A stretch of 43,487 nt of DNA from positions 1 through 43,487 of the forward strand of contig CAZOPW010000009.1 in assembly GCA_964581795.1 (NCBI GenBank), given 5' to 3'. Below are positions 1 to 9,800 of the stretch, piece by piece. The position numbers and the translations under genes were made by a program. The notes beneath the pieces are model-generated. The model did no database searches and was not told where the DNA came from. It saw nothing but the letters and a program-made list of their open reading frames with translations. The stretch's first letter is position 1, and each line of letters opens with the position of its first letter. Source of the stretch: EX4572-165 sp964581795. GTDB lineage: Archaea; Thermoplasmatota; E2; DHVEG-1.

Positions 1-45
1 TATCTAATGAAATAATGCCATCCCAGAAAGTCCTCATCTAAAAGA

Positions 46-54
46 TTTAAATAT
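46..54 (+). promoter_or_regulatory. TATA box of the rps12-rps7-EF-2 genes
   Basis: TTTAAATAT lies 44-52 bases before the rps12 start, preceded by a purine-rich AAAGA stretch that could serve as a BRE. Transcription would start about 25 bases downstream, leaving a leader of roughly 20 nt. That leader holds only a weak Shine-Dalgarno (AGG at 88-90). Confidence 0.5.
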
Positions 55-97
55 GAAAAGCTGTATACTGCCATACCCTTCTTAAGTAGGTATAACT

Positions 98-529
98 ATG
101 GGCAAAGGAATCAATGCAGCACGAAAATTGAAAAACAGCAGAAAAAAACATCGTTGGAACGATCGATATTACAAAAAACGTGTACTCCACTTGAAAGAAA
201 AAGCTGATCCATTAGAGGGTACCAGTCAAGCACGTGGAATCGTTATTGAAAAAGTTGGTATCGAAGCAAAACAGCCCAACTCTGCTATTCGAAAATGTGT
301 AAAGGTCCAACTTATTAAAAATGGACGGCAAATCACTGCTTTTGCACCCGGCGATAATGCAATTAGTTTCATTGACGAACATGACGAGGTCATGGTTGAA
401 GGAATAGGTGGTCGTATGGGGCGAAGTTATGGTGATATTCCTGGTGTCCGATTCAAAGTTATCAAAGTAAATGATGTTTCTCTTAAAGAAATGGTAAGAG
501 GGAAAATTGAGAAAGCAATGAGACGATAA
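98..529 (+). CDS. rps12: 30S ribosomal protein S12 (uS12)
   Basis: Small-subunit protein at the decoding centre; it helps control tRNA selection accuracy. The 143-residue length is that of the archaeal/eukaryotic S23e-type form, not the shorter bacterial S12. It opens with the basic archaeal N-terminus MGKGINAARKLKNSRKKHRW and carries the universally conserved loop KQPNSAIRKCVKVQLIKNG (residues about 59-77). It is the first gene of an archaeal str-type cluster, 2 bases before rps7, so the two are almost certainly cotranscribed and translationally coupled. The start ATG is the only reasonable one. Nothing unusual was seen in the protein. Confidence 0.97.
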   Translation: MGKGINAARKLKNSRKKHRWNDRYYKKRVLHLKEKADPLEGTSQARGIVIEKVGIEAKQPNSAIRKCVKVQLIKNGRQITAFAPGDNAISFIDEHDEVMVEGIGGRMGRSYGDIPGVRFKVIKVNDVSLKEMVRGKIEKAMRR

Positions 530-531
530 AG

Positions 532-1125
532 ATGGCTGAAAAAACAAGTGAAAAAAAACAAATGCATTTCTTTCCTTCACTCGAAAAATATAACCAAGAG
601 GAAGTTGTTGTTGAAGATAAGGGACTTGCTCGATATATCAATCTTGACACTGAAAACATTTACCTTGGCGCAGTCTTTGCTAATAAAATGTTTGCCAAAT
701 CAAAAATCCCTGTCGTTGAGCGGTTAATTAATAATATTATGCGAACAGAAATGTATAACGGAAAAAAAATCAAGGCGTACAAGGTGGTTCGTGCTGCTTT
801 TCAAATTATTGATAAAAAAACGAAAAAGAATCCGTTGCAAATCCTTGTTCATGCAATTCAAAACGCAGCACCAAAAGAAGAAGCGACACGACTTCGTTTT
901 GGAGGAATCCTAGTTCCTAAAGCAGTAGATACTGCTCCACAGCGACGGCTTGATATTGCTCTGAGAAATATTTGTACTGGTGCAGTGAATGCATCACATA
1001 AAAACAAAAAACGTATTGAAGAAATTCTTGCTGATGAAATTATTAAAGCATCGAAAAATGATGTCTCTTCCTTTTCAGTTGCTAGAAAAAATGAAATAGA
1101 ACGAGTTGCAAAATCAGCACGATAA
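532..1125 (+). CDS. rps7: 30S ribosomal protein S7 (uS7)
   Basis: Primary 16S rRNA-binding protein of the small-subunit head, near the exit-site tRNA. The 197 residues match the archaeal form, which has an N-terminal extension relative to bacterial S7. Conserved segments include the VERLINNIMRTEMYNGKK region (residues about 62-79), then NPLQILVHAIQNAAPKEEAT, and the C-terminal SFSVARKNEIERVAKSAR that contacts tRNA. It follows rps12 by 2 bases and precedes EF-2 by 55 bases, the usual archaeal order. Confidence 0.97.
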   Translation: MAEKTSEKKQMHFFPSLEKYNQEEVVVEDKGLARYINLDTENIYLGAVFANKMFAKSKIPVVERLINNIMRTEMYNGKKIKAYKVVRAAFQIIDKKTKKNPLQILVHAIQNAAPKEEATRLRFGGILVPKAVDTAPQRRLDIALRNICTGAVNASHKNKKRIEEILADEIIKASKNDVSSFSVARKNEIERVAKSAR

Positions 1126-1180
1126 TTAGAATTCTATATTGTACTTTACCAAATTAAAAGATCTTTCGAGGTTGTGATTT

Positions 1181-3379
1181 ATGGGTAAAAAAGAAGATAA
1201 CATTAAAAAAGCAAAACATTTGATGAATAAATTAGATAATATTCGAAACATTGGCATTGCTGCTCATATTGATCATGGAAAAACCACGCTTTCTGATAAC
1301 TTGCTTGCTGGTTGTGGGATGATGAGTGAGGATCTTGCCGGAAAACAATTAGCACTTGATTTTGATGAACAAGAATCAGAAAGAGGTATCACGATTGATA
1401 CTGCTTCAGCATCAATGGTTCACGAATTTGAAGATAAAGAATATTTAATTAACTTACTTGATACTCCGGGTCACGTTGATTTTGGTGGAGACGTTACTCG
1501 TGCGATGCGAGCAGTTGATGGTGCTATTGTTGTAGTGTGTGCTGTTGAAGGAGCGATGCCACAGACAGAAACGGTGATTCGTCAAGCATTAAAAGAAAAC
1601 GTTCGACCAATCTTGTTTATTAACAAAGTTGATCGGTTAATCAATGAATTGAAAGTTACACCACAACAAATGCAGCAGCAATTTGTTAAAATTATTACCA
1701 AATTCAATCAACTTCTTAATAAAATGGTCCCTGAGCAATTCAAAGGTAAATGGGATGTGAAAGTTGAGGATGGAACAGTTGCTTTTGGTAGTGCGTATTA
1801 TAATTGGGCGATTTCAGCTCCATACATGCAAAAATCCGGGTTAAGTTTCACTGATATTTACGATTATTGTAACAAAGACGAGCAGAAGGCACTTGCAAAG
1901 AAAACTCCAATTCATGAAGTATTACTTGATATGGTGGTTGATCATCTTCCATCACCAAAAATCGCGCAAAAATATCGTATACCAAATATTTGGCGTGGTG
2001 ATGAAAACTCAAAACTTGGAAAAGGAATGATGAACACGGATGAACACGGACCACTTGCATTAATGATTACAAAAATAGTGATGGATCCACACGCTGGCGA
2101 AGTTGCTGTGGGTCGTATTTATAGTGGAAACGTTGAACGTGGTAAACAAGTGTATGTTGCTGGTATGCCAAAGATGAACCGGATTCAACAAGTGAATCTT
2201 ATGGTTGGAGCTGACCGAATTCCTATTGAGAACGTAAGCGCTGGTAACATTGTTGCGGTCACTGGGATTCGTGATGCAATTGCTGGAAGTACTGTTGTTG
2301 ATGACCCAGAGGCTGAACCATTCGAACGAATCGTTCATGTGTCTGAACCAGTGGTTACTGTTGCAGTCGAGGCGGAACATACCAAAGATTTACCAAAGCT
2401 TATTGAAGTACTACGAATAGTTTCCAAAGCTGATCCTAGTATTGTCGTTAATATTAACCAGGAAACTGGTGAAAACTTGATGAGTGGCATGGGTGAACTT
2501 CATCTTGAAATCACGGAATACCGGATTAGAAACGAGTATGGTGTAGACATTATTACTTCTGAACCGATTGTGGTGTATCGTGAATCTGTAGCAAAGAAAT
2601 CCCCACAGAAATTCGAAGGGAAATCACCAAATAAACATAACCGATTTTACATTACTGTTGAACCACTTGATCCTAAAATTGAGAAAGCTTTATATGAAAA
2701 TGAGATTCCAGGTAATGTGAAAAAATATAAAAAAGACGTGATTAAACAATTACAGGATCTAGGCATGGAAAAGGATGAAGCAAAAGGTGCGATTGCCATT
2801 CAAGGAAATAACTTAATGTTAGATGTTACGAAAGGTATTCAGTATCTTTCTGAAATTCATGAATTAATTATTGAGGGATTTACTGAAGTAATGAAAAGTG
2901 GTCCCGTTGCGTCTGAACCATGTCAGGGAATCTTAGTGAAACTTGTTGATGCTAAGTTACATGAAGATGCAATTCATCGTGGTCCAGCACAAGTTATCCC
3001 AGCTGTTCGAAACGCTATTTACGGTGCTATTACAATTGCTGATCCAGTCCTTCTTGAACCAATGCAAAAAGTATTCATAAGTACGCCACAGGATCTTATG
3101 GGAGATGCTTCTAGAGAACTAAATCAACGACGAGCAACTGTTCGTGATATGACCACAGAAAAAGACATGGTCAACATCGATGCGAAAGCACCAGTTGCTG
3201 AAATGTTTGGTTTTGCTTCTTCAATTAGGTCTGCAACAGGTGGACGAGTCTTATGGAACACAGAAAACATTGGTTTTGAACAATTACCACGAAACCTGCA
3301 AACTGAAATCGTGACTCAAATCCGTGAGCGAAAAGGGTTGAAACCAGAACCATTCCCAGCTAGTTACTACGCAGATTAA
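1181..3379 (+). CDS. fusA: Translation elongation factor EF-2 (aEF-2)
   Basis: Translocase GTPase that moves tRNA and mRNA through the ribosome after peptide-bond formation. At 732 residues it has the usual archaeal length. The G1 P-loop AHIDHGKTT is at about residues 28-36, the G2/switch I region carries RGITIDTA, G3 is DTPGH and G4 is NKVD. Near the C-terminus AIHRGPAQVIPAVR (H about 599) is the diphthamide site. That implies the organism also has the Dph modification pathway and would be sensitive to ADP-ribosylating toxins. A GAGGTTGTGA segment precedes the ATG. Unlike many archaeal str operons, the next genes are not EF-1alpha and rps10. Confidence 0.98.
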   Translation: MGKKEDNIKKAKHLMNKLDNIRNIGIAAHIDHGKTTLSDNLLAGCGMMSEDLAGKQLALDFDEQESERGITIDTASASMVHEFEDKEYLINLLDTPGHVDFGGDVTRAMRAVDGAIVVVCAVEGAMPQTETVIRQALKENVRPILFINKVDRLINELKVTPQQMQQQFVKIITKFNQLLNKMVPEQFKGKWDVKVEDGTVAFGSAYYNWAISAPYMQKSGLSFTDIYDYCNKDEQKALAKKTPIHEVLLDMVVDHLPSPKIAQKYRIPNIWRGDENSKLGKGMMNTDEHGPLALMITKIVMDPHAGEVAVGRIYSGNVERGKQVYVAGMPKMNRIQQVNLMVGADRIPIENVSAGNIVAVTGIRDAIAGSTVVDDPEAEPFERIVHVSEPVVTVAVEAEHTKDLPKLIEVLRIVSKADPSIVVNINQETGENLMSGMGELHLEITEYRIRNEYGVDIITSEPIVVYRESVAKKSPQKFEGKSPNKHNRFYITVEPLDPKIEKALYENEIPGNVKKYKKDVIKQLQDLGMEKDEAKGAIAIQGNNLMLDVTKGIQYLSEIHELIIEGFTEVMKSGPVASEPCQGILVKLVDAKLHEDAIHRGPAQVIPAVRNAIYGAITIADPVLLEPMQKVFISTPQDLMGDASRELNQRRATVRDMTTEKDMVNIDAKAPVAEMFGFASSIRSATGGRVLWNTENIGFEQLPRNLQTEIVTQIRERKGLKPEPFPASYYAD

Positions 3380-3386
3380 ACAAAAT

Positions 3387-3426
3387 AAAGAGGGTTTATC
3401 AGCTCTCTTTTACCCATTCTTTTTTT
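3387..3426 (+). terminator. Terminator after EF-2
   Basis: An AAAGAG/CTCTTT inverted repeat (3387-3392 with 3405-3410, 12-base loop) is followed by a T-rich run ending near 3426. It sits just after the EF-2 stop and suits the end of the rps12-rps7-EF-2 transcript. Confidence 0.5.
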
Positions 3427-3523
3427 CAACATCTTATTTTTTAGGATGAATTATAATATTAATAAAAAATTAAAAAAGTTTATATGTGTTTTACTGATTT
3501 CCAATTAAGTAGGAGGATGCACG

Positions 3524-3874
3524 ATGAAAAAAGGAAAGATTCCGATAAATAAACAGTATGAACTTGAATACCATTATCATGACCGTGATAATTCTTTTAA
3601 GTATTTTAACCGAAAATTTGAAGTGTTTTTATATGAAAAAAAACCATTAAAAATCAATTATTTACTTCATATGGATAACCACGATCAAAAACAAATGACT
3701 CCAAGTGTATACAAGGCATCAAAGAAAAATAAAAAATTTGATTTTGGTGTCACCACACTTAACTGGAATGATATAAAAAACACGTTTTTAGATTACGTAG
3801 TTGAAGAAATCGGTGAAGAACATCGAAATCACGCCAAAAAAGCATTAAACAATCTTTCTTCACCAAAACTCTAA
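3524..3874 (+). CDS. Hypothetical 116-residue protein
   Basis: Not recognised. It encodes a small, soluble, charged protein rich in Lys, Asn, His and Tyr, with no signal peptide, membrane segment or cysteine motif. There is a His/Tyr-rich patch near the N-terminus (EYHYHDRD) and an amphipathic C-terminal helix region (residues about 85-112). A strong Shine-Dalgarno AGGAGG (3511-3516) sits 7 bases before the ATG, and the gene is closed downstream by a hairpin shared with MCM, so it looks like a real single-gene transcript. The upstream TATATGT/TTTATATG context near 3480 could be its promoter. It occupies the place where EF-1alpha is often found after EF-2, but shows no relation to translation factors. 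Confidence 0.75.
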   Translation: MKKGKIPINKQYELEYHYHDRDNSFKYFNRKFEVFLYEKKPLKINYLLHMDNHDQKQMTPSVYKASKKNKKFDFGVTTLNWNDIKNTFLDYVVEEIGEEHRNHAKKALNNLSSPKL

Positions 3875-3899
3875 GAGTAATATATCAAACAATTACTCT
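3874..3899. terminator. Bidirectional hairpin between convergent genes
   Basis: A perfect 7-bp inverted repeat AGAGTAA/TTACTCT (3874-3880 and 3893-3899) with a 12-base loop begins on the last base of the 116-residue gene's stop codon. It lies between that gene (+) and MCM (-), the typical place for a shared terminator. The flanking T-tracts are weak. Confidence 0.45.
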
Positions 3900-3931
3900 A
3901 GTTTCTCCTATCTTACTATAATCAATTTATT

Positions 3932-6043
3932 TTAATATTCCTGAGTTAACTTGTACTTCCCGTGAACTGGTTCATAAATCTGACCATTCCGTTTCAACCG
4001 ATCAAGGGCTTCCTCAACCTTTTTTGCTTCCATACCATGAGCTTCAGCTTCAATCACAATATCATTCCGAGCGGCATTTCCATCCTCAGTCTCAGAACAA
4101 ATCTGCTTTACAATATCAATAATAGACCGCATACGTTCATGCTGTGAGTGACTAATTCCAGTAGCAATAATATCAATATCAAAATTACCCGTCTCCCGAT
4201 CCATTCCAACTCGAAGTAAATACTGATTAATAATCGAAATCGCTCTCTTCGCATCACTTACAGTCACCGTTTCACTCAACCGCACACGAGCACTTGCTTC
4301 AGCAAGGCGAACAAACGCTTCCAACTGCCGAGGAGTAAATGGTACAGAATCTTTCGATTGATTCCGTAAATCAACATAATAATCTTGAATAATCTGCTTA
4401 GCTTCATCCTTCATCACTGGAAATATATTTCGTTTCGCATACGCCACATACTTACGTAAAAACTCCGGATCAAACGTCGGAATCACTGGTTTAATCAACC
4501 GTTCTTGCTCATCTCGACTAAACACCGTTTTCTTCGATTTTAAAATATTCTCATTAACTTCACCAGCTTTATGCGTATTTAAAATATGCATAGCAAGTTC
4601 AGTATCTCGATCATGATTTGGTTTATCCTGAATCGAAAAAATCAAATCAAAACGAGAAAGTAACGCCGGCGGCATATTAATCTGCTCATGAATTGGAATG
4701 AAATCATCAAAACGACCAAGCTTAGGATTTGCTGCAGCAAGCACCGCACATCGAGATTTAAGCGTGGCATTAATACCTGCTTTGGCAACAGAAATCTCCT
4801 GTTGCTCCATCGCCTGATGAAGACTACTACGATCCTGCGCATCCATCTTATCAATCTCATCAACACAAGCAATCCCCATATCAGCAAGCACCAATGCTCC
4901 CGCTTCCAATGTCCACTGCCCTTCACCAAATTCATCACGTACTGCTGCAGCCGTAAGTCCCGCTGCTGAAGACGCCTTTCCAGACGCATAAATACTTCTC
5001 GGAGCAAGCTTAGACATATAATTCAACATCTGTGATTTCGCAGTACCAGGATCTCCCACAAATAAACAATGAATATCGCCACGAATATACGATCCATCAG
5101 GCATACTCTTCGACAACCCACCAAACAACTGCAACACCAACGAATCCTTTTCAATATACATCCCATAAATCGTTGGCGCCATACTCTCCCGCATCTTCCG
5201 ATAAATCTCAGGATCCTTACTCACCCGAAGAATCTCCTCTTCATCCTCCTCACTAATATCCACTTCTTCAAACGCCATCTGCTGATTCTCAACACTTATC
5301 GCCTCCATCACCTTATTAAAACTCGTTAACTTAAACGTCCCACGACGACGCTGCATCGAATGTAAAATACCATTCACAATCACCCGATCCCCCGGAGCAA
5401 TCTCACCAACCAAATCATCCTCTAAAAACACACTCAATCGTTCAGGCTGAGCACCACCACGAAGACCCTCAGGGTTCTCCTGAATTTCAATCTTTTGCGA
5501 ATCAACAAACGTGGAAAGACTCGTTGACAACTTAAACGACGACACACGACCACACCCACCTTGATCCTCATAACACTCCGCAGGCTCTTTTAAAATATCT
5601 TCATCCTGAGACACCTTAATCACCGCACCACATTTCTGACAAAGAAACGCAGCAACCTGAAGCTTCGGACGAACCTCCGTTCGCTTCTTCACCAATCCCT
5701 CTACAGCCTTTAACTTCCCAAGGTGATGCGATCGAATATGTCGAATAATCACTTTTTGCATATCAGGAAGATTCGTCACCCGGAAATGAAGATGTACATG
5801 ACCTTCTGTAGCAACATCAACATTTTTCAACGCAAGCTCTGCATTAAAAACCGCTTTATATGGTTGCTCAATCAACATTTCTGCAAGTGATGGATCAGCT
5901 CGATCGATATCCCAATAATCAACAAATAAACTCCGCCGTTCCGGATACATCAACGCAACTGTTTCAATCTCAGATTTATATTCTTCCTCGAAAAACCGTT
6001 GCCAAGAAGCAACAGTACTTTCATCCTTCAATAACTGTGGCAT
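3932..6043 (-). CDS. mcm: Replicative DNA helicase MCM
   Basis: Homohexameric 3'-5' helicase that unwinds DNA at the archaeal fork. Numbering below is from an upstream in-frame GTG at 6067, which would give 711 residues. An N-terminal domain carries a zinc motif (C143, C146, C165, C172). The AAA+ core has Walker A GDPGTAKSQ (338-346), Walker B CVDEID (401-406), sensor 1 AAANP (444-448) and arginine finger SRFD (471-474). A winged-helix domain follows at the C-terminus. I prefer the ATG at 6043 (MPQLLKDE...) because a GGGGGA stretch lies upstream and the first eight residues of the longer form look non-conserved; the GTG start cannot be excluded. It lies directly downstream of the SRP RNA gene with no obvious terminator between them. 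The only closing signal seen is the hairpin shared with the convergent gene. Confidence 0.96.
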   Translation of the reverse strand: MPQLLKDESTVASWQRFFEEEYKSEIETVALMYPERRSLFVDYWDIDRADPSLAEMLIEQPYKAVFNAELALKNVDVATEGHVHLHFRVTNLPDMQKVIIRHIRSHHLGKLKAVEGLVKKRTEVRPKLQVAAFLCQKCGAVIKVSQDEDILKEPAECYEDQGGCGRVSSFKLSTSLSTFVDSQKIEIQENPEGLRGGAQPERLSVFLEDDLVGEIAPGDRVIVNGILHSMQRRRGTFKLTSFNKVMEAISVENQQMAFEEVDISEEDEEEILRVSKDPEIYRKMRESMAPTIYGMYIEKDSLVLQLFGGLSKSMPDGSYIRGDIHCLFVGDPGTAKSQMLNYMSKLAPRSIYASGKASSAAGLTAAAVRDEFGEGQWTLEAGALVLADMGIACVDEIDKMDAQDRSSLHQAMEQQEISVAKAGINATLKSRCAVLAAANPKLGRFDDFIPIHEQINMPPALLSRFDLIFSIQDKPNHDRDTELAMHILNTHKAGEVNENILKSKKTVFSRDEQERLIKPVIPTFDPEFLRKYVAYAKRNIFPVMKDEAKQIIQDYYVDLRNQSKDSVPFTPRQLEAFVRLAEASARVRLSETVTVSDAKRAISIINQYLLRVGMDRETGNFDIDIIATGISHSQHERMRSIIDIVKQICSETEDGNAARNDIVIEAEAHGMEAKKVEEALDRLKRNGQIYEPVHGKYKLTQEY

Positions 6044-6111
6044 ATAACTCAAATCCCCCAATATCACACATCACTAACAACTGTATCCACTTTCACATCA
6101 TCCAGTTTGAC

Positions 6112-6430
6112 GGGTGCAGGAAACCGCAGAGTGGATGCACGTGGCTCCACATGATTACCCAGATGCCTTCTCAACCCCGTGAACCCTTCGAGCATTGGCA
6201 GTTTACGGTAAGGCTGCTCACTTCCGTGCCTGACCCAATACCCGCAATAAAGATGAGCATATGACTCTCCAGCCATACAACATCATCACCTCCAATCCCA
6301 AAGGACAAGGTCTCATCGTCGACACCAGGATCATACAGTGCCCGTTACACCGCCTCATTGTGTCAACTCTGGCATAAAGACGATTTCCAGTGACAGGGGA
6401 CGCCTATCTCCCCAGTTTATCCTACACCTC
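6112..6430 (-). ncRNA. 7S signal recognition particle RNA
   Basis: RNA scaffold of the SRP, which brings SRP54 and SRP19 to ribosomes making membrane and secreted proteins. Read on the minus strand, the Alu-domain signature GGCGTCCCCTGTCACTGG is at 6404-6387. The nearly invariant SRP54-binding helix 8 core, GGTCAGGC-ACGGAA-GTGAGCAGCC, is at 6235-6212. The ends pair: GGTGTAGG (6428-6421) with CCTGCACC (6120-6113), giving the terminal helix of a molecule of about 315-320 nt, the normal archaeal size. The stretch is visibly more GC-rich than its neighbours, and any reading frames across it are coincidental. Exact ends are inferred from the pairing. Confidence 0.93.
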
Positions 6431-6464
6431 TCGCCAAGGACAATACAAAGCGATACAATGAAAT

Positions 6465-6740
6465 CTATAGTGATCTGCGAATGATAGTCAATAAGTTTCT
6501 AAAGAACTGGAAAAACACCAGTGCAAGAGAAATCGCCAAAAAGGCAATATCTCTAGCAATCAACAACCAAGCTTGTGATAACGCATCACCACCGAGCTCA
6601 GCGATTTTTCCAGCATGATAGGAATCAAGGATAAGTAAGTATAAAGAGATAGCAACGATAAAAAACAAGACGATGTTAACGTAAAACGACCATCGATACC
6701 ATGTTTTTCTACTTATTCTATTAAATGATTGCTCATCCAT
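6465..6740 (-). CDS. Small two-helix membrane protein, unknown
   Basis: Not recognised. From the ATG at 6740 it encodes 91 residues (two in-frame TTG codons lie just upstream). It has a short charged N-terminus (MDEQSFNRISRKTWYRW), then hydrophobic segments at about residues 19-38 and 58-80, and a basic C-terminal end (RRSL). This suggests an inner-membrane hairpin with both ends in the cytoplasm. It lies between DP2 and the SRP RNA on the same strand, ending 35 bases before the RNA's inferred 5' end, so the SRP promoter must overlap its end. Its base use resembles the neighbours. Confidence 0.6.
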   Translation of the reverse strand: MDEQSFNRISRKTWYRWSFYVNIVLFFIVAISLYLLILDSYHAGKIAELGGDALSQAWLLIARDIAFLAISLALVFFQFFRNLLTIIRRSL

Positions 6741-6834
6741 ACTCAACAACCAACTCCAGTCTAATACCCCTACATGGAAACGGCATTATTTGAATATTAT
6801 GCTTCAAACAAAGTCTTTTTTCCACCAAAACCTA

Positions 6835-9800
6835 TCAGAGAAAATCAGTGATCTTCGTTTTCTTCACTTTATCACTCATAAACAACGAATCAATATTTTT
6901 CTCCACCAAATTAATCCGCTGATGTGCATACGATGGAATATGATACCGATCAGCAATCTCTTTTGATATCTCTAAATATTTCTTCACTGATTTCTCATGT
7001 ACTGTCAAACTCAATTTCCCATCACACTTCCGACATCTACCATTCAACGGAATCCGACGATACGTAATATTACACGTTGGACAACGAACAGACTGCTTAC
7101 TAAATGCTTTCAAATTACCAAGAATATCTGGAAGGAAATGCCGTTCAATCACTTTATAGGCAACATCTGCTTGATCCACTGCTCGAATTTTTGCAGCTAG
7201 ATTCAACTGCGCATTCATTTTATCCATCATCGTATTCAATGTTTTATACCGAGAAACCACGGGACCAGCAGAAATATCACTCGTATCATGAGTAAATCCA
7301 AATTGCTCATATTGAATCGGTGTTTTTAACCGACCACCTACAACATCCATCTTATCCTCCCAATTCTTTGGATGCTCATGTCTTGTTGTTGCCTCATAAA
7401 AATCAAGAGGATACCTAGCAAGACAATCAACGTTATGAGCTTCTTTATCAACTTCTGAAGGATCCAAACGAGTAGTAAGAATTAAAGGTAAATCCATTTT
7501 TCCTCCCCGCTTATCAGGGATGTATTCATGTGAAAAATTGAGTAACGCATCCATGAGTAACATGAGTCCATCTTCATCGCCGTCACATCGAATTTGGATT
7601 AATTGATTATGCCAAAAAATCGCTTTATCCTCCAATTCTTCTCCTTCAATGTCTAAACAGTATGTGTCTTCATTTTCAACTGATACATGTTCAATTTCTG
7701 TAATAAAATCGAATGTGTAATCTGAATAGGAAATGGCTTGATAATACTCCATTTCATATTTGATCAATCTTCTAGCAGACAGAGGTTTGGACTCAGACAT
7801 TTTGACTGCCCTTTTACTCTTTTTTTTAGAAACAGGCTTAACAAAATTTGAAAATTTGTATTTATCCTCACCTGTTAATACTAGATGGAAAAGGATGTGT
7901 TTTACGGGTTTTTTACATAACTGTTTATAACGGTCTAACACTTTTTTTCCTGGGAGTCTTTTTTTTGTTTTTAAAATTCTTACAAAAATCTTCTCTCTTA
8001 AAAGTAGATTAGCTATTCCTTCTAGCAAAGGTTTTGAAACTGAATAAAATGTTACCCGATCTGGTTTTAAGCTTATGGAACCATCACCATCAAAAAAAGC
8101 TGAGATAAACTGTTGAATTGCTTTTTTATCTCCATTATAAATGATATTTGGAACTCTTTTCGCGTATGCTTTTGATCCGGCACCCCAAACATTTATAATT
8201 AGAGTGTATAATAATTTAGATGAATAGACTATCTTGGTTTCATTAATATACGGACTTAATGAAAATATATTTTCCATTTTTGTTATAAGATGATTTCTTA
8301 ATTTATCATCACATATTCTGAATGAAATCTGATGAGCAGTTTTGTTTGATCTACCCCATCCTTCAGCACAATATATTCCAAGAATCCAAAATAGTGCATT
8401 AATATCATCGATATATATTGGTAAATTAACATGATCTCTTCTAAATCCTAATCTAGCTGTTTCGGGTAAATCATCAAATGAAATATCCGTTTTTTCACAT
8501 AATTGTAAAAAATGAATAAAAGGTACACTTTTGTACCATTTAGATAAGCTAACTTTTAAATTTCCTTCAATATTACAAATACCCAATACTTTATTTCGAC
8601 CGATTTGTTTTACGACATTTTTAAAGAAAACTCTAGCTTTTCGAATTTTAATATCTTTTAATATAAATGGAGGTAAAACTTCTAGGCTTTTTGCTAAATT
8701 GATTTTTTTAATTGAGGTTTCATAAGGAAGATGAGTTGCTATTGGTACTTTATCACCTTTTTTTACCTCTTTTGCTTTTTTAACTTTTATTTTATCTTTG
8801 GAAATAATTGCAATAGTATGATCTGGAGTTACTTTTATTTCTCTATTTGTTGTTGTTTTAATTCGTATCCAAGAATCCGTTTTACCTTTAATGAAACTAG
8901 TCACTTTTTTCTTAATAAGTTTACCCGATTCTCTATCGAGTGAATATGCAAACAAACTCTCAGACGGGATTACATCACACTTTATTGTTCCAAATGAATC
9001 AATTTGCTTTACATTACCCTTTTTCATCCTTTCTTCTACTAAGCTTCCTATTTCATCAGTAATATATTTCTTATCTAAATTATTATATAGAAATACTTTC
9101 TGTGAACCATGAAAACAATTTCTTCTTTTGGCTGCATGATAATATGGGTGAGAAAAACAGACTTTTGCATCTGTAAAACCGATAATCCGGGCAAGTGAGC
9201 CTCCTGAAGTGTGTGGTGCTAATCCGATGACAAGGTGTCCGGTTAAATCCTCAATTTTTCTAACGTTATAGAATTTTTCTAGATTATAATATCTAGCAAG
9301 GAGTTCATCAACGAATTGTGCTACTTTCATAAAATATTCAGCACATGATGTGGCGATGATGACATCTTGGACTTTTAATTCACAGATTTGATCGTAGTCT
9401 TTCAATGGTTTTCCTTCAATGTCGTGGGTGTATCCTAGTTTTTTTAGTTTTTCAAGTGATACGTGGAGTTCTTTTGGTTTGAAGTGTGTGAGTGGGGCAT
9501 CAGTCATGTCAAATCTGATGGTTCCGTCTTTGAAGACGCTGACTTCGTGTTTTGCTCGGAGGATTCCTTTTTCGACGGGTTCAGGTGTTTTATGTTTGGA
9601 TATTGTTCCTTGTACTCCTTTGATGGTTTCTGGGATTCTTCGTAGTTTAAGATGTTTTTTTGCTTTGTTTAGTTCATCAGTTATGTTTATGGTGTGGATT
9701 TCGATTCTGTCTTCGATTGGTTCGGTGTGTCCACCGCAGTCGCATTTGATTTTAAATGTGTTTTTTTCACATTTGCTGCAAATCCGTTTTCCTGCTTCGA

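Noticed and set aside
5860..6264. 134-residue open frame on the plus strand
   Set aside because: It is antisense to the MCM start and the SRP RNA, with no ribosome site or recognisable protein features.
6064..6276. 70-residue open frame on the minus strand before MCM
   Set aside because: It lies across the SRP RNA, including the invariant GGTCAGGC...GGAAG helix 8 core; its composition is explained by the RNA.
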